64,000 bases of DNA, taken from positions 922,449 through 986,448 of the forward strand of contig NZ_PEIH01000005.1 in NCBI RefSeq assembly GCF_002904345.1, in the 5' to 3' direction. A program made the position numbers and the translations under genes. This document shows, one piece after another, positions 38,577 to 48,088 of the stretch. The notes under the pieces were generated by a model. The model was not told the DNA's origin. It searched no databases and saw nothing but the letters and a program-made list of their open reading frames with translations. Position 1 is the first letter of the stretch. Each line of letters begins with the position of its first letter. Origin of the DNA: Bacteroidetes bacterium endosymbiont of Geopemphigus sp. Lineage in GTDB: Bacteria > Bacteroidota > Bacteroidia > Flavobacteriales > Blattabacteriaceae.

Positions 38577-38637
38577 AAAAAGTTATTCTGAAAATTTATA
38601 GTCATTAAAAGCTCAAAAATTTTCAGAATAACTTTTT
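38577..38637. repeat. 21-bp perfect inverted repeat (hairpin)
   Basis: Arms at 38577-38597 and 38617-38637 are exact reverse complements with a 19-base loop; the right arm ends in a T run. The loop and right arm hold TAAAAGCTCAAAAA (38606-38619), shared with the 22-bp direct repeats at 350 and 1330. It could act as a terminator in either direction or be a relic of a small palindromic element. Confidence 0.8.
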
Positions 38638-39142
38638 TACTTACACAGTTAACGAGACATTACTACTAATAAAAACGGTTTGAGTCAATTAAATTTTCTT
38701 TATATTAACCTTGTTTATGTTAGAGATTTTTATAAATCCTTTTGTGTTCATTGTAATTAAATTATAATTAGGTATAATATAGAGATTGCTATGTCTATTT
38801 TTACATGGCGTTTGTATTTGCCCTCTATGGGATAGAAGTGCATGCCATATGAGTTTATCCGATGGATATTTTCGAGTTGATCGGAATTTAATAGAGGGGA
38901 TGTATTAAATAATAGCGCGAGGGTTTTATAATATCAAGAACACTCTCTTTTGCTCAAAAGGCGAATACTTAAATAAAGGGTAAGCCTGTGATTAGGATGA
39001 AAACCACTTCATTCTTTGATATTAAAAGGCTATTTCAAAAATTTTTGTCCACTGCATAGATCGCACAACGTCCTGTAAAAGGTACCGAAAAAACAACTTA
39101 ATTTTTATTCTTTTTTAGTGTAAAGTTCAAATTTTCCATAGA

Positions 39143-39189
39143 CTTCGTGAAAAATTATAAAAAATCATACTTTTTAATTTTTCACGAAG
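39143..39189. repeat. 15-bp perfect inverted repeat (hairpin)
   Basis: Arms CTTCGTGAAAAATTA (39143-39157) and its exact reverse complement (39175-39189) flank a 17-base loop. It lies about 100 bases before the degraded coiled-coil gene. No T run follows, so a terminator is less likely. Confidence 0.75.
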
Positions 39190-39286
39190 ATATTTGAGAA
39201 GAGAAACTCCTAGAATAGTGTAAAATACAGTTTTTTTAAGCTAAAATGAAGCTAAGTTTTGTAAACTTGCAGAGGATGTAATTAAT

Positions 39287-39475
39287 CTTGAAGTTAAAGT
39301 ATATTAACGAAAAGCTCATTAAAATTAAGCTCGAAGATGAAACAAAGTCATCCATACTTGATTTGATTAATGAAAAAATAGAAAGCGATATTGAAAATCT
39401 TAAAAATGAACTCAATATATAGAATCAAGGTTCTGAAAGTGAGATTATTTTGTTTACTGGAATTCAGCATTGTTA
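39287..39475 (+). pseudogene. degraded paralogue of the small coiled-coil/membrane protein
   Basis: The frame from TTG 39287 reads INEKLIKIKLEDETK, then ILDLINEKIESDIENL. It aligns without gaps to the protein at 2093-2341 (MNEKLNKIELKNKTK, then IIDLIDEKVESDMEKV). A stop near 39419 and loss of frame follow, although GSESEIILF and a hydrophobic stretch in another frame hint at the lost membrane segment. The two copies are 37 kb apart and on opposite strands. Confidence 0.7.
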
Positions 39476-39669
39476 TGACCAATCATAGCTCTGATGAACA
39501 TCTTTAGAAGGTAGACAAGTTAAATATAACTAAAAGATAAGATCTTTCAACGTCTTTTTTATTTCTTCTCATTTTTAACATGAGTTTCCTTAGAGTTCTT
39601 TAAGAAGAAAGATTTTGGACAAAACTTCCCTCCAGATAAACTTACTACTTTAATTAAAAAATCTTCTGC

Positions 39670-40637
39670 TTGTTGAAATTTTTTGTAACCCTAGGTTTTA
39701 TATGCATAGGATATAGATGCTGTGTTTGTTATAAAAGATATAATTCTGAAAGTGACACAACTCTCGGTAACAAGAAAAATAAGCCAATAAGAGGTTTTAT
39801 TGTGCCACAATTGTTTTTAAATGATTACGAAATAGATATTTCACAAAACGTTTTTTAAAAATTTTATTTTAAATAATTGTTAATTAAAGTACATTTCGGC
39901 GTTCTTACCGCAAGAGGGTATATTAAAATCAATATATAATCAACTTCTAGATAGGCTCTTTCAGGTAATCCCTAATGAAAAAGATAATAGCTGTTATATG
40001 CTTTTACCATTAAATATTATGATGGAAATTCAGCACCTGAAATTATCGCGGAAAGCACCTATATCATCAATGAAAAAGATGAGATAGTTAAAAAGACACA
40101 TATAAAGTATTAAGAATCGAGTGAGAAAACGCAAATCATACTAGTTTTAATGTAAAAGAAGGAAAGGTGCGGTTTTTTAAGACGCCACGAACCATTAAAG
40201 AATTATGGGGAAATTAGGAAATTTCTAAAGAAGTACCTAAACATGAAGAAACAATATCTGATGATCTTATTAGCCAGAAAGAACCGTTTGACTTTAAGGA
40301 ACATAACTACTCTTTTTTATTACAGGACAAAAAAACTGATCAATGGTATGGCTTTATTACATATTATGATAGTGGTAAAATACCTTTTGAATAACATGCT
40401 CTTTCTTCGGAAAGAAGCAATAAAAATTCAATAGAGGTCACTAAAATTTTATTGTCAATATATAGAATTTTTATTCTGGATTATTATGAAAATAACAATG
40501 ATACTTTTTTAAAGACACTTATTTGGTGGGGAGCAGGAAAGAATCATGAGGATCACCATCACTATGAAAAAGTGCAATGGGAAAAAACAAAAATCAGAAA
40601 AAGCTTAAGACTTTATCTGATCTACATCAGTTAACCG
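39670..40637 (+). pseudogene. eroded hypothetical gene(s)
   Basis: Plus-strand pieces remain open for 40-65 codons each. One at 39670-39858 starts with a hydrophobic FFVTLGFICIGY, as in a signal or membrane segment. Pieces near 40010 (KYYDGNSAPEIIAESTYI), 40117-40395 (EPFDFKEHNYSFLLQDKKTD, WYGFITYYDSGK) and 40452-40634 (GAGKNHEDHHHYEKVQWEKT) are in changing frames. They could be one exported protein. No family was recognised. Confidence 0.4.
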
Positions 40638-40987
40638 CCTCATCTTAATATATTGTTTGTAATGATGTTTATCAGCCTACTGAGAAATGATCTTCATTCA
40701 ACTAATGTTCTAAAATTGAGTGGTCCGACATCTATTTGAAAAAACATTATCGATTAAAGATCGGGAAATAATATTATTTATTTAGCTAATGGTATTTCAG
40801 GTATGCTTAAATTCTTTGTATGGTATATTTTCACTATATAGAAGACAATATTTTTGTACATAACATTAAATTTGTGCTATTTTTGTATAGATAATGAATC
40901 AAATATTTTTCATCTCATAGTCTTTTCAATACCTATCTCAGAATTGAAATTCCTGAAGGGAAAGCGATGTAGTTAATTAAAGTTTGT
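40638..40987. other. gene-free stretch upstream of acpP
   Basis: About 350 AT-rich bases with no open frame or RNA gene recognised. It probably includes the upstream part of the acpP promoter. Confidence 0.5.
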
Positions 40988-40995
40988 TATTTTAG
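40988..40995 (+). promoter_or_regulatory. putative -7 box (TATTTTAG) for acpP-fabF
   Basis: One mismatch to TAnnTTTG, 24 bases before the acpP ATG and in the right place for the acpP-fabF unit. Confidence 0.35.
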
Positions 40996-41018
40996 CGCCA
41001 AATATAATTTTGAAGAAC

Positions 41019-41282
41019 ATGTCTGATAACGATATTCAAAAAAGAGTCAAAAGTGTAATCATGGACAAGCTAGGAGTGGAGGAAAACGAGGTGACTCCCC
41101 AAGCTAGCTTTACTCAAGATTTGGGCGCCGACTCTTTAGACACTGTTGAACTCATCATGCAATTTGAAAAGGAATTTGGTATTACCATTCCAGATGATCA
41201 AGCTGAAAAAATCGCAACTGTTGAACAAGCTGTAGAATTTATTAAAAAAGAAACTGCAAAATCCAGTAAAGAAAGACCTTAA
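41019..41282 (+). CDS. acpP: acyl carrier protein
   Basis: 87 residues from ATG 41019; an in-frame TTG three codons earlier is less likely, and MSDND is the usual opening. The carrier motif [20 protein letters not shown] contains the serine that receives phosphopantetheine. AcpP carries growing acyl chains in fatty acid and lipid A synthesis. It lies 41 bases before fabF, the standard pair. The phosphopantetheinyl transferase at 27.6-28.3 kb can activate it. Confidence 0.97.
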   Translation: MSDNDIQKRVKSVIMDKLGVEENEVTPQASFTQDLGADSLDTVELIMQFEKEFGITIPDDQAEKIATVEQAVEFIKKETAKSSKERP

Positions 41283-41323
41283 AAAGGGTATTCAATAGAA
41301 ATAAGTTAATTTTTTTTTGGAAA

Positions 41324-42580
41324 ATGCAACTTAAAAAGGTAGTCGTTACAGGACTGGGTGCACTTACTCCTATTGGAGTAGGGGTGGATGCCTATTGGCA
41401 ATCGCTTATTCAAGGTGTAAGTGGATCGTCTCTTATTACTTATTTTGATACGGAAGCCTTCAAGACGAAATTTGCTTGTGAGCTTAAGGCATATAAGCCA
41501 GAAGATTTCTTTGATAAGAAAGAAAAGAGAAAATTCGATCCTTGCGCTCAGTTCGGCATTATAAGTGCTGATGAAGCTCTTTGCGATAGTGGTTTAAATC
41601 TTTCAGAGGAAGATAAAGATCGCATAGGAGTGATATGGGGTTCAGGCATCGGAGGTATTTTAACTTTTGAGCAAGAAGTATCTTTTCATGCTTTAGGTGA
41701 TGGAATACCTCGATTTAATCCGTTTTTCATTCCAAAGATGATTGTAGATACTACCGCCGGGCTGATTTCGATAAAGCACGAATTGAGAGGACCTAATTAT
41801 TCTACTGTATCTGCGTGTGCATCAGCAGCTAATGCTTTAGTGGATGCTTATCATTTGATTCAGTTGGGTAAAGCTGAAGTTATACTAGCTGGAGGTTCCG
41901 AGGCGGCAATTACCAAAAGTGGCATAGGAGGTTTCAACGCTTTGCATGCGCTTTCCACCAGAAATGAAGATTTTAAAACTGCTTCAAGACCTTTTGATAA
42001 AGGTCGTGACGGATTTGTCCTAGGTGAGGGCGCAGCCTGTCTTGTATTGGAAGAATATGAGCATGCTAAAACTAGAGGTGCAAAAATTTATGGACAATTC
42101 GCCGGTGTTGGTCTTTCAGCTGATGCTTACCATATGACGGCTCCTCATCCTAAAGGATTAGGAATAGTAAGTGTCATGCAAAATGCACTCAAAGATGCGC
42201 AGCTAAAAATTACGGATATTGATCATATTAATACTCATGGTACCTCCACTTCTTTAGGAGATATTGCGGAAATTAAGGCCATTAAAAAGCTCTTTGGAGA
42301 GCATACATCAAAAATTAACATCAATTCTACTAAGTCGATGACAGGGCATCTCCTAGGAGCAGCAGGTGCTATAGAGGCCATCGCCTCTTTGTTGCCTTTA
42401 ACTTATAATAAGATACCCCCTACGATCAATAATTTTGAATTAGATGAAAAAATCAAAGAAATCGATCCGAAGATCAATCTTACGGTGAATACAGCGCAAA
42501 AAAGGATAGTAAAAGTAAGTATGTGCAATATTTTTGGATTCGGAGGTCATAACGTATGTCTGTTGTTTAAAAAAATATAA
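41324..42580 (+). CDS. fabF: beta-ketoacyl-ACP synthase II
   Basis: 418 residues, normal length. The Cys-His-His triad is visible in VSACASAANALVDA (near 164), HINTHGTSTSLGDIAE (near 306) and STKSMTGHLLGAAGAIEA (near 341). FabF condenses malonyl-ACP with acyl-ACP in chain elongation. In Flavobacteriia the next gene is normally rnc (RNase III); here the IPExxxVDY gene follows after 50 bases and rnc is absent. Confidence 0.97.
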   Translation: MQLKKVVVTGLGALTPIGVGVDAYWQSLIQGVSGSSLITYFDTEAFKTKFACELKAYKPEDFFDKKEKRKFDPCAQFGIISADEALCDSGLNLSEEDKDRIGVIWGSGIGGILTFEQEVSFHALGDGIPRFNPFFIPKMIVDTTAGLISIKHELRGPNYSTVSACASAANALVDAYHLIQLGKAEVILAGGSEAAITKSGIGGFNALHALSTRNEDFKTASRPFDKGRDGFVLGEGAACLVLEEYEHAKTRGAKIYGQFAGVGLSADAYHMTAPHPKGLGIVSVMQNALKDAQLKITDIDHINTHGTSTSLGDIAEIKAIKKLFGEHTSKININSTKSMTGHLLGAAGAIEAIASLLPLTYNKIPPTINNFELDEKIKEIDPKINLTVNTAQKRIVKVSMCNIFGFGGHNVCLLFKKI

Positions 42581-42630
42581 GATTAAGAAAGAATAATGAA
42601 TACTAAAGGAAGATATCAGTATAGTTTGCT

Positions 42631-43140
42631 ATGGGAAGAATAAAAATCCTGGAAGAGAATTATGATGACGCTGAATTCTCATTAATAGGACTAGTTTCTT
42701 CTCAAAAAATTCATAAAATTGCTTACAGTATTAATGATGTTCTATGTCTAAAGCTTTCCAGAGATCGCCAGGAGTCGTATCTTTCAAATTCCATTAAAGA
42801 AACTAACTTATTCTGTTCCTCTTTTTTTTATTCGAGAGATCGTGATAATTTTTCAGAGTGGGTATTATTAAAAAATGAATTAAAACATCAAGAAGGAAAA
42901 GGGACAGATGCTAGTAAGCTTTCAATAAAAGAGAATCATTTATTCTGTTTTCTAAAATCATATCGTCAATTATTTGATTATTTTCTTGCGCGAAAGGGTA
43001 TTTCAGAGAAAGATTCGGAACTTATTTTACAAATCAACGCTTCTCAATGGATTGAATACAGTATCTTTCTAGATACCAATTTACTAAAATCAGAAAAAAA
43101 AATCTTTTATGACCATGTTTTCTCACTCTATTGCACGTAA
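42631..43140 (+). CDS. IPExxxVDY-family protein
   Basis: 169 residues. The N-terminal half matches this Bacteroidota family of unknown function: LEENYDDAEFSLIGLVSSQ, IHKIAYSINDVLCLKLSR. The motif that names the family (IPExxxVDYF) is reduced to SYRQLFDYFLA near 112-122. Position fixes the call: in relatives the gene lies between rnc and pyk, and here it lies between fabF and pyk. Its 3' end overlaps the pyk start by 26-32 bases, so the pair is probably co-translated. The eroded motif suggests relaxed constraint. Confidence 0.8.
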   Translation: MGRIKILEENYDDAEFSLIGLVSSQKIHKIAYSINDVLCLKLSRDRQESYLSNSIKETNLFCSSFFYSRDRDNFSEWVLLKNELKHQEGKGTDASKLSIKENHLFCFLKSYRQLFDYFLARKGISEKDSELILQINASQWIEYSIFLDTNLLKSEKKIFYDHVFSLYCT

Positions 43141-44560
43141 TAGGACCAAAATCGTCGCCACTATAGGACCTGCTTCTGACTCGAAAGAGGTTTTAAAGCA
43201 AATGATTTCTCTGGGTGTAAACGTAATACGAATCAATTTTTCACATGCCGAGCATGATGAAGCCCTCAAGCGTATTAAATTAGTACATGAAATCAATGAT
43301 GAATACGGTTTTAATACTGCTATACTTGCTGATTTGCAAGGTCCAAAACTCCGAGTTGGAGAAATGAAGGAAAATAGTCTTCTTGAAAAAGGATCGAGAT
43401 TTGATTTTATTAATCAACCTATTTTAGGGGATCAAACCAGGGCATATATGACCTATCAAAATTTCCCCAAGGATGTCAAAGTTCGGGAAAGAATTTTGTT
43501 AGATGATGGGAAATTAGTTCTTGAATGTACTCATACGGATGGAAAAAATGAAGTTCAAACGCTTGTAATTCAAGGAGGAATATTAAAATCCAAAAAGGGT
43601 GTTAACCTGCCCAACACTCAGGTATCTTTGCCGGCACTTACCGAAAAAGATAAAGAAGACGCTCGATTTGCTTTAAAAGCCGGGGTAGACTGGATGGCCC
43701 TTTCTTTTGTAAGAAAGAAACAAGATTTACTGGATATTAAGGAATTTATAAAAACGCATAGTGAGCGCCCCATTCCCGTTATTGCCAAAATAGAAAAGCC
43801 TGAAGCTATCGTTAATATAGATGAAATTGTAAAGCATGCCGATGGTCTAATGGTAGCCCGTGGGGATTTAGGTGTAGAGGTCCCTATGGAAGAAGTTCCA
43901 TTACTACAGAAAAAACTGGTTGATAAAGCCAAGATAGCTCGCATTCCTGTTATTATTGCTACGCAGATGATGGAAAGTATGCTTGAGAATATTACTCCTA
44001 CAAGGGCTGAGGTAAACGATGTTGCTAATTCCGTCTTAGACGGCGCTGACGCAGTCATGCTGAGCGCCGAGACGTCCGTAGGTAAATATCCAGTAGAGGT
44101 GGTTTTGCAAATGAGCAAGATTATTCAGCACACAGAAGATGATCCAAGGATTAGTGTACCTCACTACAAACTTGTGGTGCAAAGTATGGCGAAAAAATAT
44201 ATTACCGATCGTATGTGTTATACCGCCACCAAACTTGCCGAACAAGCCCAGGCCAAAGCGATCATTATTCTTACACATACCGGATATAACGCATTTCAAA
44301 TCTCATCTCACAGACCTCCAACGCATATTCTTGCCTACACTGACAATAAGCATATTATTCGAAGACTTAATCTTCTTTGGGGAGTCATTGCTTTTCATTA
44401 CGAGCGCTTTGTCAATACGGATGAGACTATAAAAGATATTAATAAAATAGCTCTAGAGGGTGGATTCTTAAATAAAGGTGATTATGTAGTAAATCTCTCT
44501 ACTATGCCTGTGGTGGAAAAAGGCGATAGTAATACTATAAGACTGTCTGAGGTAAAATAA
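43109..44560 (+). CDS. pyk: pyruvate kinase
   Basis: 483 residues from ATG 43109 (MTMFSHSIARNRTK); ATG 43115 is equally plausible. It converts phosphoenolpyruvate and ADP to pyruvate and ATP. Blocks include RTKIVATIGPAS, VIRINFSHAEHD, PVIAKIEKPEAIVNIDEI (catalytic Lys and metal-binding Glu), VARGDLGVEVP, IIATQMMESML and DGADAVMLSAETSVGKYP. The C-terminal allosteric domain is present. It overlaps the preceding IPExxxVDY gene. Confidence 0.97.
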   Translation: MTMFSHSIARNRTKIVATIGPASDSKEVLKQMISLGVNVIRINFSHAEHDEALKRIKLVHEINDEYGFNTAILADLQGPKLRVGEMKENSLLEKGSRFDFINQPILGDQTRAYMTYQNFPKDVKVRERILLDDGKLVLECTHTDGKNEVQTLVIQGGILKSKKGVNLPNTQVSLPALTEKDKEDARFALKAGVDWMALSFVRKKQDLLDIKEFIKTHSERPIPVIAKIEKPEAIVNIDEIVKHADGLMVARGDLGVEVPMEEVPLLQKKLVDKAKIARIPVIIATQMMESMLENITPTRAEVNDVANSVLDGADAVMLSAETSVGKYPVEVVLQMSKIIQHTEDDPRISVPHYKLVVQSMAKKYITDRMCYTATKLAEQAQAKAIIILTHTGYNAFQISSHRPPTHILAYTDNKHIIRRLNLLWGVIAFHYERFVNTDETIKDINKIALEGGFLNKGDYVVNLSTMPVVEKGDSNTIRLSEVK

Positions 44561-45102
44561 TCTTAAATATCGAAAAGAGGACCCTTTTTAGTACTTATCT
44601 AATAAGAATATTATATACAATAATTAATAAATCATATTTACAAATCCTCTAAAGTTTAAAAAGTATGCCAAAAGAAATAACAAAAGTTATCTATATCTAA
44701 TAGTTTAAAAATTATATCTAATATGTACTCTGGTGAGAAATTAACTATTAAGATTCAATAACTTTAAGCCTTTATTAAAAAAGATATAATCTTATAATTT
44801 AACGACAAGCTGTCTGTAAGTTATTTACGTTTAAAACTGCAGGTAGTTGATATAAACGATTTGTGTATTAAACAATGATCATAAAACAGAACTTTATACA
44901 ATGTTCGAAAAGAAATCAATAATATATCATTACTTTCTCATGCTGTAATTTTCAGATGGTTTTTTAATAACACTCTTATATTCTTTTAGATATGAGATAT
45001 CTACCTTAGATAATGATATTTATTATTCATATAAGCCAATAGATTTATTTCAGATGAGTTCAGAAAACTCATTCAATTTAGCATTGACTCTATTATATTT
45101 TG
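44561..45102. other. gene-free stretch
   Basis: About 540 AT-rich bases between pyk and the aminopeptidase P gene, with no open frame over 40 codons that looks real and no RNA gene recognised. It probably contains the promoter of the downstream gene near 45070-45100. Confidence 0.5.
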
Positions 45103-46401
45103 ATGATGAAATACATTTCTCCTTCTCAAGAGCTTTTTATTAAAAACCGCAGGAAATTTTGTAAAGAGCTTGCACCAAAGTCGCTAGCGATTTTTAATTC
45201 TAACGATATTTATTCCGTAAGTGCCGATAGTACCTTGCCTTTTGCGCAGCATCGCGATATCTTTTACCTTTCTGGAATAGATCAGCAAGAGAGCATTCTG
45301 CTCCTTTTTCCACAGGCTCTTGAAGAGGTAAATCGCGAAATTCTTTTTCTTAAAGAAACCAACGATCATATCAGAATATGGGAAGGGCCTAAGCTTACTA
45401 AAGAGCAAGCTCAAAAAATATCTGGTATAAAAACTATTTGTTGGCTGAATCAATTTGATTCCAATTTCTATGACCTGATGAGTCAGGCGGAAAATGTCTA
45501 TCTCAATCTCAATGAACATTATCGAGCTGCACGTGGAGTCGAAACCCGAGAAGAGCGCTTTATTAAAAAAGTTAAAAAACACTATCCTTTACACACCTAT
45601 AAGCGAAGTAATCCCATTTTACAAAACTTGCGATCTATTAAGGAACCTGAAGAAATAGAGCAATTGCAGATGGCTTGTAATATTACAGAAAGAGGCTTTC
45701 GCAGAGTGCTAGGATTTGTAAAGCCAGGAGTATGGGAATATGAAATCGAAGCGGAATGGATTCATGAGTTTCTGCGTCATCGTGCCAATGGTTTTGCCTA
45801 TGGGCCGATTATTGCCAGTGGCGCTAATGCTTGTATACTCCACTATATCGAAAATAACATGCAATGTCAACAGGGAGAGCTCTTGCTTATGGATGTAGGG
45901 GCTTGTTACGCAAATTATAGCGCTGATCTTACACGTACCTTACCGGTGAACGGAAGCTATAGCGAACGCCAGCGAAAAATTTACAAGGCAGTTTTAAAGG
46001 TAAAAGATAAGGCGGCGGAGATGCTCATAACTGGGAATAACTGGAACGATTATCATAAAGAAGTTGGACGTATCATGAGCGCTGAATTGCTTGATTTAGG
46101 TCTTCTTGATAAGTCAGATGTGCAAAACGAAGAACCTCGATCTCCGGCTTATAAAAAATATTTTATGCATGGTACCTCTCATCACTTAGGACTTGATACA
46201 CATGATTATGGTATTCTTTCAGAACCCTTTCAGGCGGGTATGGTTTTTACGGTAGAGCCCGGTATTTATATACCGGAGGAATCTCTAGGAATTCGTATTG
46301 AAGATAACTATGTCATTCAGGAAGGTGGTCCTCCTAAAAATTTGATGAAGAATATTCCTGTACAAATCGATGAAATCGAAGATTTGATGAATAAGGTATG
46401 A
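45103..46401 (+). CDS. pepP: aminopeptidase P family protein (M24B)
   Basis: About 432 residues from ATG 45103 (adjacent TTG 45100 and ATG 45106 are alternatives). It removes the N-terminal residue before proline. An N-terminal creatinase-like domain (AQHRDIFYLSGIDQQES) precedes the pita-bread fold. The dimetal ligands can be read in order: Asp in LLLMDVGACYANYSADLTRT (two), His in FMHGTSHHLGLDTHD, Glu in FTVEPGIYIPEE and Glu in IRIEDNYVI. It ends 4 bases from the convergent gltX. Confidence 0.94.
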   Translation: MMKYISPSQELFIKNRRKFCKELAPKSLAIFNSNDIYSVSADSTLPFAQHRDIFYLSGIDQQESILLLFPQALEEVNREILFLKETNDHIRIWEGPKLTKEQAQKISGIKTICWLNQFDSNFYDLMSQAENVYLNLNEHYRAARGVETREERFIKKVKKHYPLHTYKRSNPILQNLRSIKEPEEIEQLQMACNITERGFRRVLGFVKPGVWEYEIEAEWIHEFLRHRANGFAYGPIIASGANACILHYIENNMQCQQGELLLMDVGACYANYSADLTRTLPVNGSYSERQRKIYKAVLKVKDKAAEMLITGNNWNDYHKEVGRIMSAELLDLGLLDKSDVQNEEPRSPAYKKYFMHGTSHHLGLDTHDYGILSEPFQAGMVFTVEPGIYIPEESLGIRIEDNYVIQEGGPPKNLMKNIPVQIDEIEDLMNKV

Positions 46402-46405
46402 AAGA

Positions 46406-47938
46406 TCATTGTGGTGCCCTTTGGATGAGTTGTTCTATTCTTTTAATTGTTTCTTTTTGTCCAAGCATTTCCATGATAAAAAATATATCATTACCCTGCA
46501 AATCGCCAACTAAAGCTAATCGAAGCGATTGTATTAGCTTACCAAAGCTAAGATCTTGGGTAGCTGCGAAGTCTCTCAGGTGTTTTTTAAGAATACAAGC
46601 GTTAAAATCTTCCCACTTCGACAAATCTGCAGTTAGATTTTTCAGGATATAAAAACTTTCTTTATGCCATGCTTTCTTAAAGGCTTTGGGATCATATTGC
46701 AGAGGAGGCATAAAAAAATAATATGCCTTTTCCCATAGGTCATGAACAAAGGATGCCCGATCTCTGACAGATTCCACTACTTTTCGGTTGTATCTTTGCG
46801 TTGAGTTGTTTACTTTATATTTTTTTAATTCCTGTTGAAATAGCCTTATCAGCTCTGTCAAGGGTTTTTTCTGAAGATACTGCTGATTAAACCATTGAGC
46901 TTTTTCTTTGCTAAAGCGTGCACCGGATTTTCCGACCCGATCGAGAGAGAATAAGTCAATCAATTCCTTTAAAGAGAAAATTTCCTGTTCTCCGCCCGGA
47001 TTCCATCCCAGAAGTGCGAGCATATTTATAAAAGCTTCGGGAAAATAACCTACTTCGCGGTAGCCGCGGTTAAGAACACCGCTTTGAGGATCTTTCCACT
47101 GTAGAGGGAAAATGGGAAATCCCAGTCGATCTCCGTCTCTTTTACTAAGTTTTCCTCCGCCTTCAGGTTTTAAGATAAGCGGTAAATGAGCGAAATAAGG
47201 CATTTTCCATCCCATAGCTTCATATAAGAGCCAATGCAAGGGTAGTGAAGGCAGCCATTCTTCACCTCGTATGACATGCGTAATCTCCATTAGATGATCA
47301 TCCACTATATTGGCCAAGTGATAAGTTGGCATTCCATCAGATTTCACAAGCACTTTGTCATCAAGAGTAGCGGTATTTATTTTAATTTCTCCACGGATCT
47401 CGTCGTACATCTCTAAGATTTGATTATCAGCTGGTGTTTTAAAGCGAATCACGTACTGATCGCCCTTTTCTAAACGACTTGTTACTTCTTGTGCCGTTAG
47501 TGAGAGTGAATTATCCATTTGCAAACGTGTCTGGGCATTGTAGCTGAAAGTATTTCCCTGACTTTCAAAAACTTTTCTTTTTTTATCCAGCATCTCTGCC
47601 GTGTCAAAAGCATAGTAGGCATGACCTTCCTTAACAAGGTGACGAAAATAAGGCTTATATATAGATCTGCGTTCAGATTGTCGGTAAGGTCCATACTTAC
47701 CTCCATGATAAGGACTTTCATCAGGTGTTAAACCACACCAATTAAGCGATTTTAATATATACTCTTCAGCGCCAGGCACAAATCGTTTCTGATCAGTATC
47801 TTCAATGCGCAGAATAAAGTCACCTTTGTATTTTTGTGCCAATAAATAATTATAAAGAGCTGTTCGCAGTCCGCCTAAATGTAGAGGTCCTGTAGGACTT
47901 GGTGCAAAACGAACTCTTGTCTTTTTCATAGAACTCAT
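46406..47938 (-). CDS. gltX: glutamyl-tRNA synthetase
   Basis: 510 residues, class I synthetase. The HIGH-type motif is FAPSPTGPLHLGGLRTALYN and the KMSKS equivalent is GGKLSKRDGDRLGFP. The insert THVIRGEEWLPSLPLHWLLY is typical. The anticodon-binding C-terminal domain is complete. It starts MSSMKKTRVRFAPSP; the second Met is an equally good start. A TAnnTTTG box lies 44-51 bases upstream. Confidence 0.96.
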   Translation of the reverse strand: MSSMKKTRVRFAPSPTGPLHLGGLRTALYNYLLAQKYKGDFILRIEDTDQKRFVPGAEEYILKSLNWCGLTPDESPYHGGKYGPYRQSERRSIYKPYFRHLVKEGHAYYAFDTAEMLDKKRKVFESQGNTFSYNAQTRLQMDNSLSLTAQEVTSRLEKGDQYVIRFKTPADNQILEMYDEIRGEIKINTATLDDKVLVKSDGMPTYHLANIVDDHLMEITHVIRGEEWLPSLPLHWLLYEAMGWKMPYFAHLPLILKPEGGGKLSKRDGDRLGFPIFPLQWKDPQSGVLNRGYREVGYFPEAFINMLALLGWNPGGEQEIFSLKELIDLFSLDRVGKSGARFSKEKAQWFNQQYLQKKPLTELIRLFQQELKKYKVNNSTQRYNRKVVESVRDRASFVHDLWEKAYYFFMPPLQYDPKAFKKAWHKESFYILKNLTADLSKWEDFNACILKKHLRDFAATQDLSFGKLIQSLRLALVGDLQGNDIFFIMEMLGQKETIKRIEQLIQRAPQ

Positions 47939-47981
47939 ATATTTTTTCTCAAGCGAAATTAAAGTTCACATGCTGCTTTTG

Positions 47982-47989
47982 CAAAAATA
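47982..47989 (-). promoter_or_regulatory. putative -7 box (TATTTTTG) for gltX
   Basis: Exact TAnnTTTG on the minus strand, 44 bases before the gltX ATG. It would give a leader of about 40 bases. Confidence 0.45.
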
Positions 47990-48059
47990 TTGAAAAAGAT
48001 CACTTAACTCTAAAACCCTTAGTAAGGGAAATGAAATAAGTAGGTTGTGTTGAAATTGT

Positions 48060-48067
48060 TAATTTTG
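48060..48067 (+). promoter_or_regulatory. putative -7 box (TAATTTTG) for the GroES-like gene
   Basis: Exact TAnnTTTG match 22 bases before ATG 48089. The -33 element is not clear. Confidence 0.4.
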
Positions 48068-48088
48068 TGTGATGTTTTCTAGTTGTCT

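Larger units (their letters stand above)
37794..39280. other. 1.5 kb gene-free, with two long inverted repeats
   Basis: No open frame of note and no recognisable protein fragment. It contains perfect inverted repeats at 38577-38637 and 39143-39189 (listed separately). It could hold an untranslated RNA, but nothing matched a known RNA family by eye. Confidence 0.5.

Noticed and set aside
45184-45582. A minus-strand gene of 132 codons
   Set aside because: It lies entirely antisense to the intact aminopeptidase P gene and has no recognisable features.
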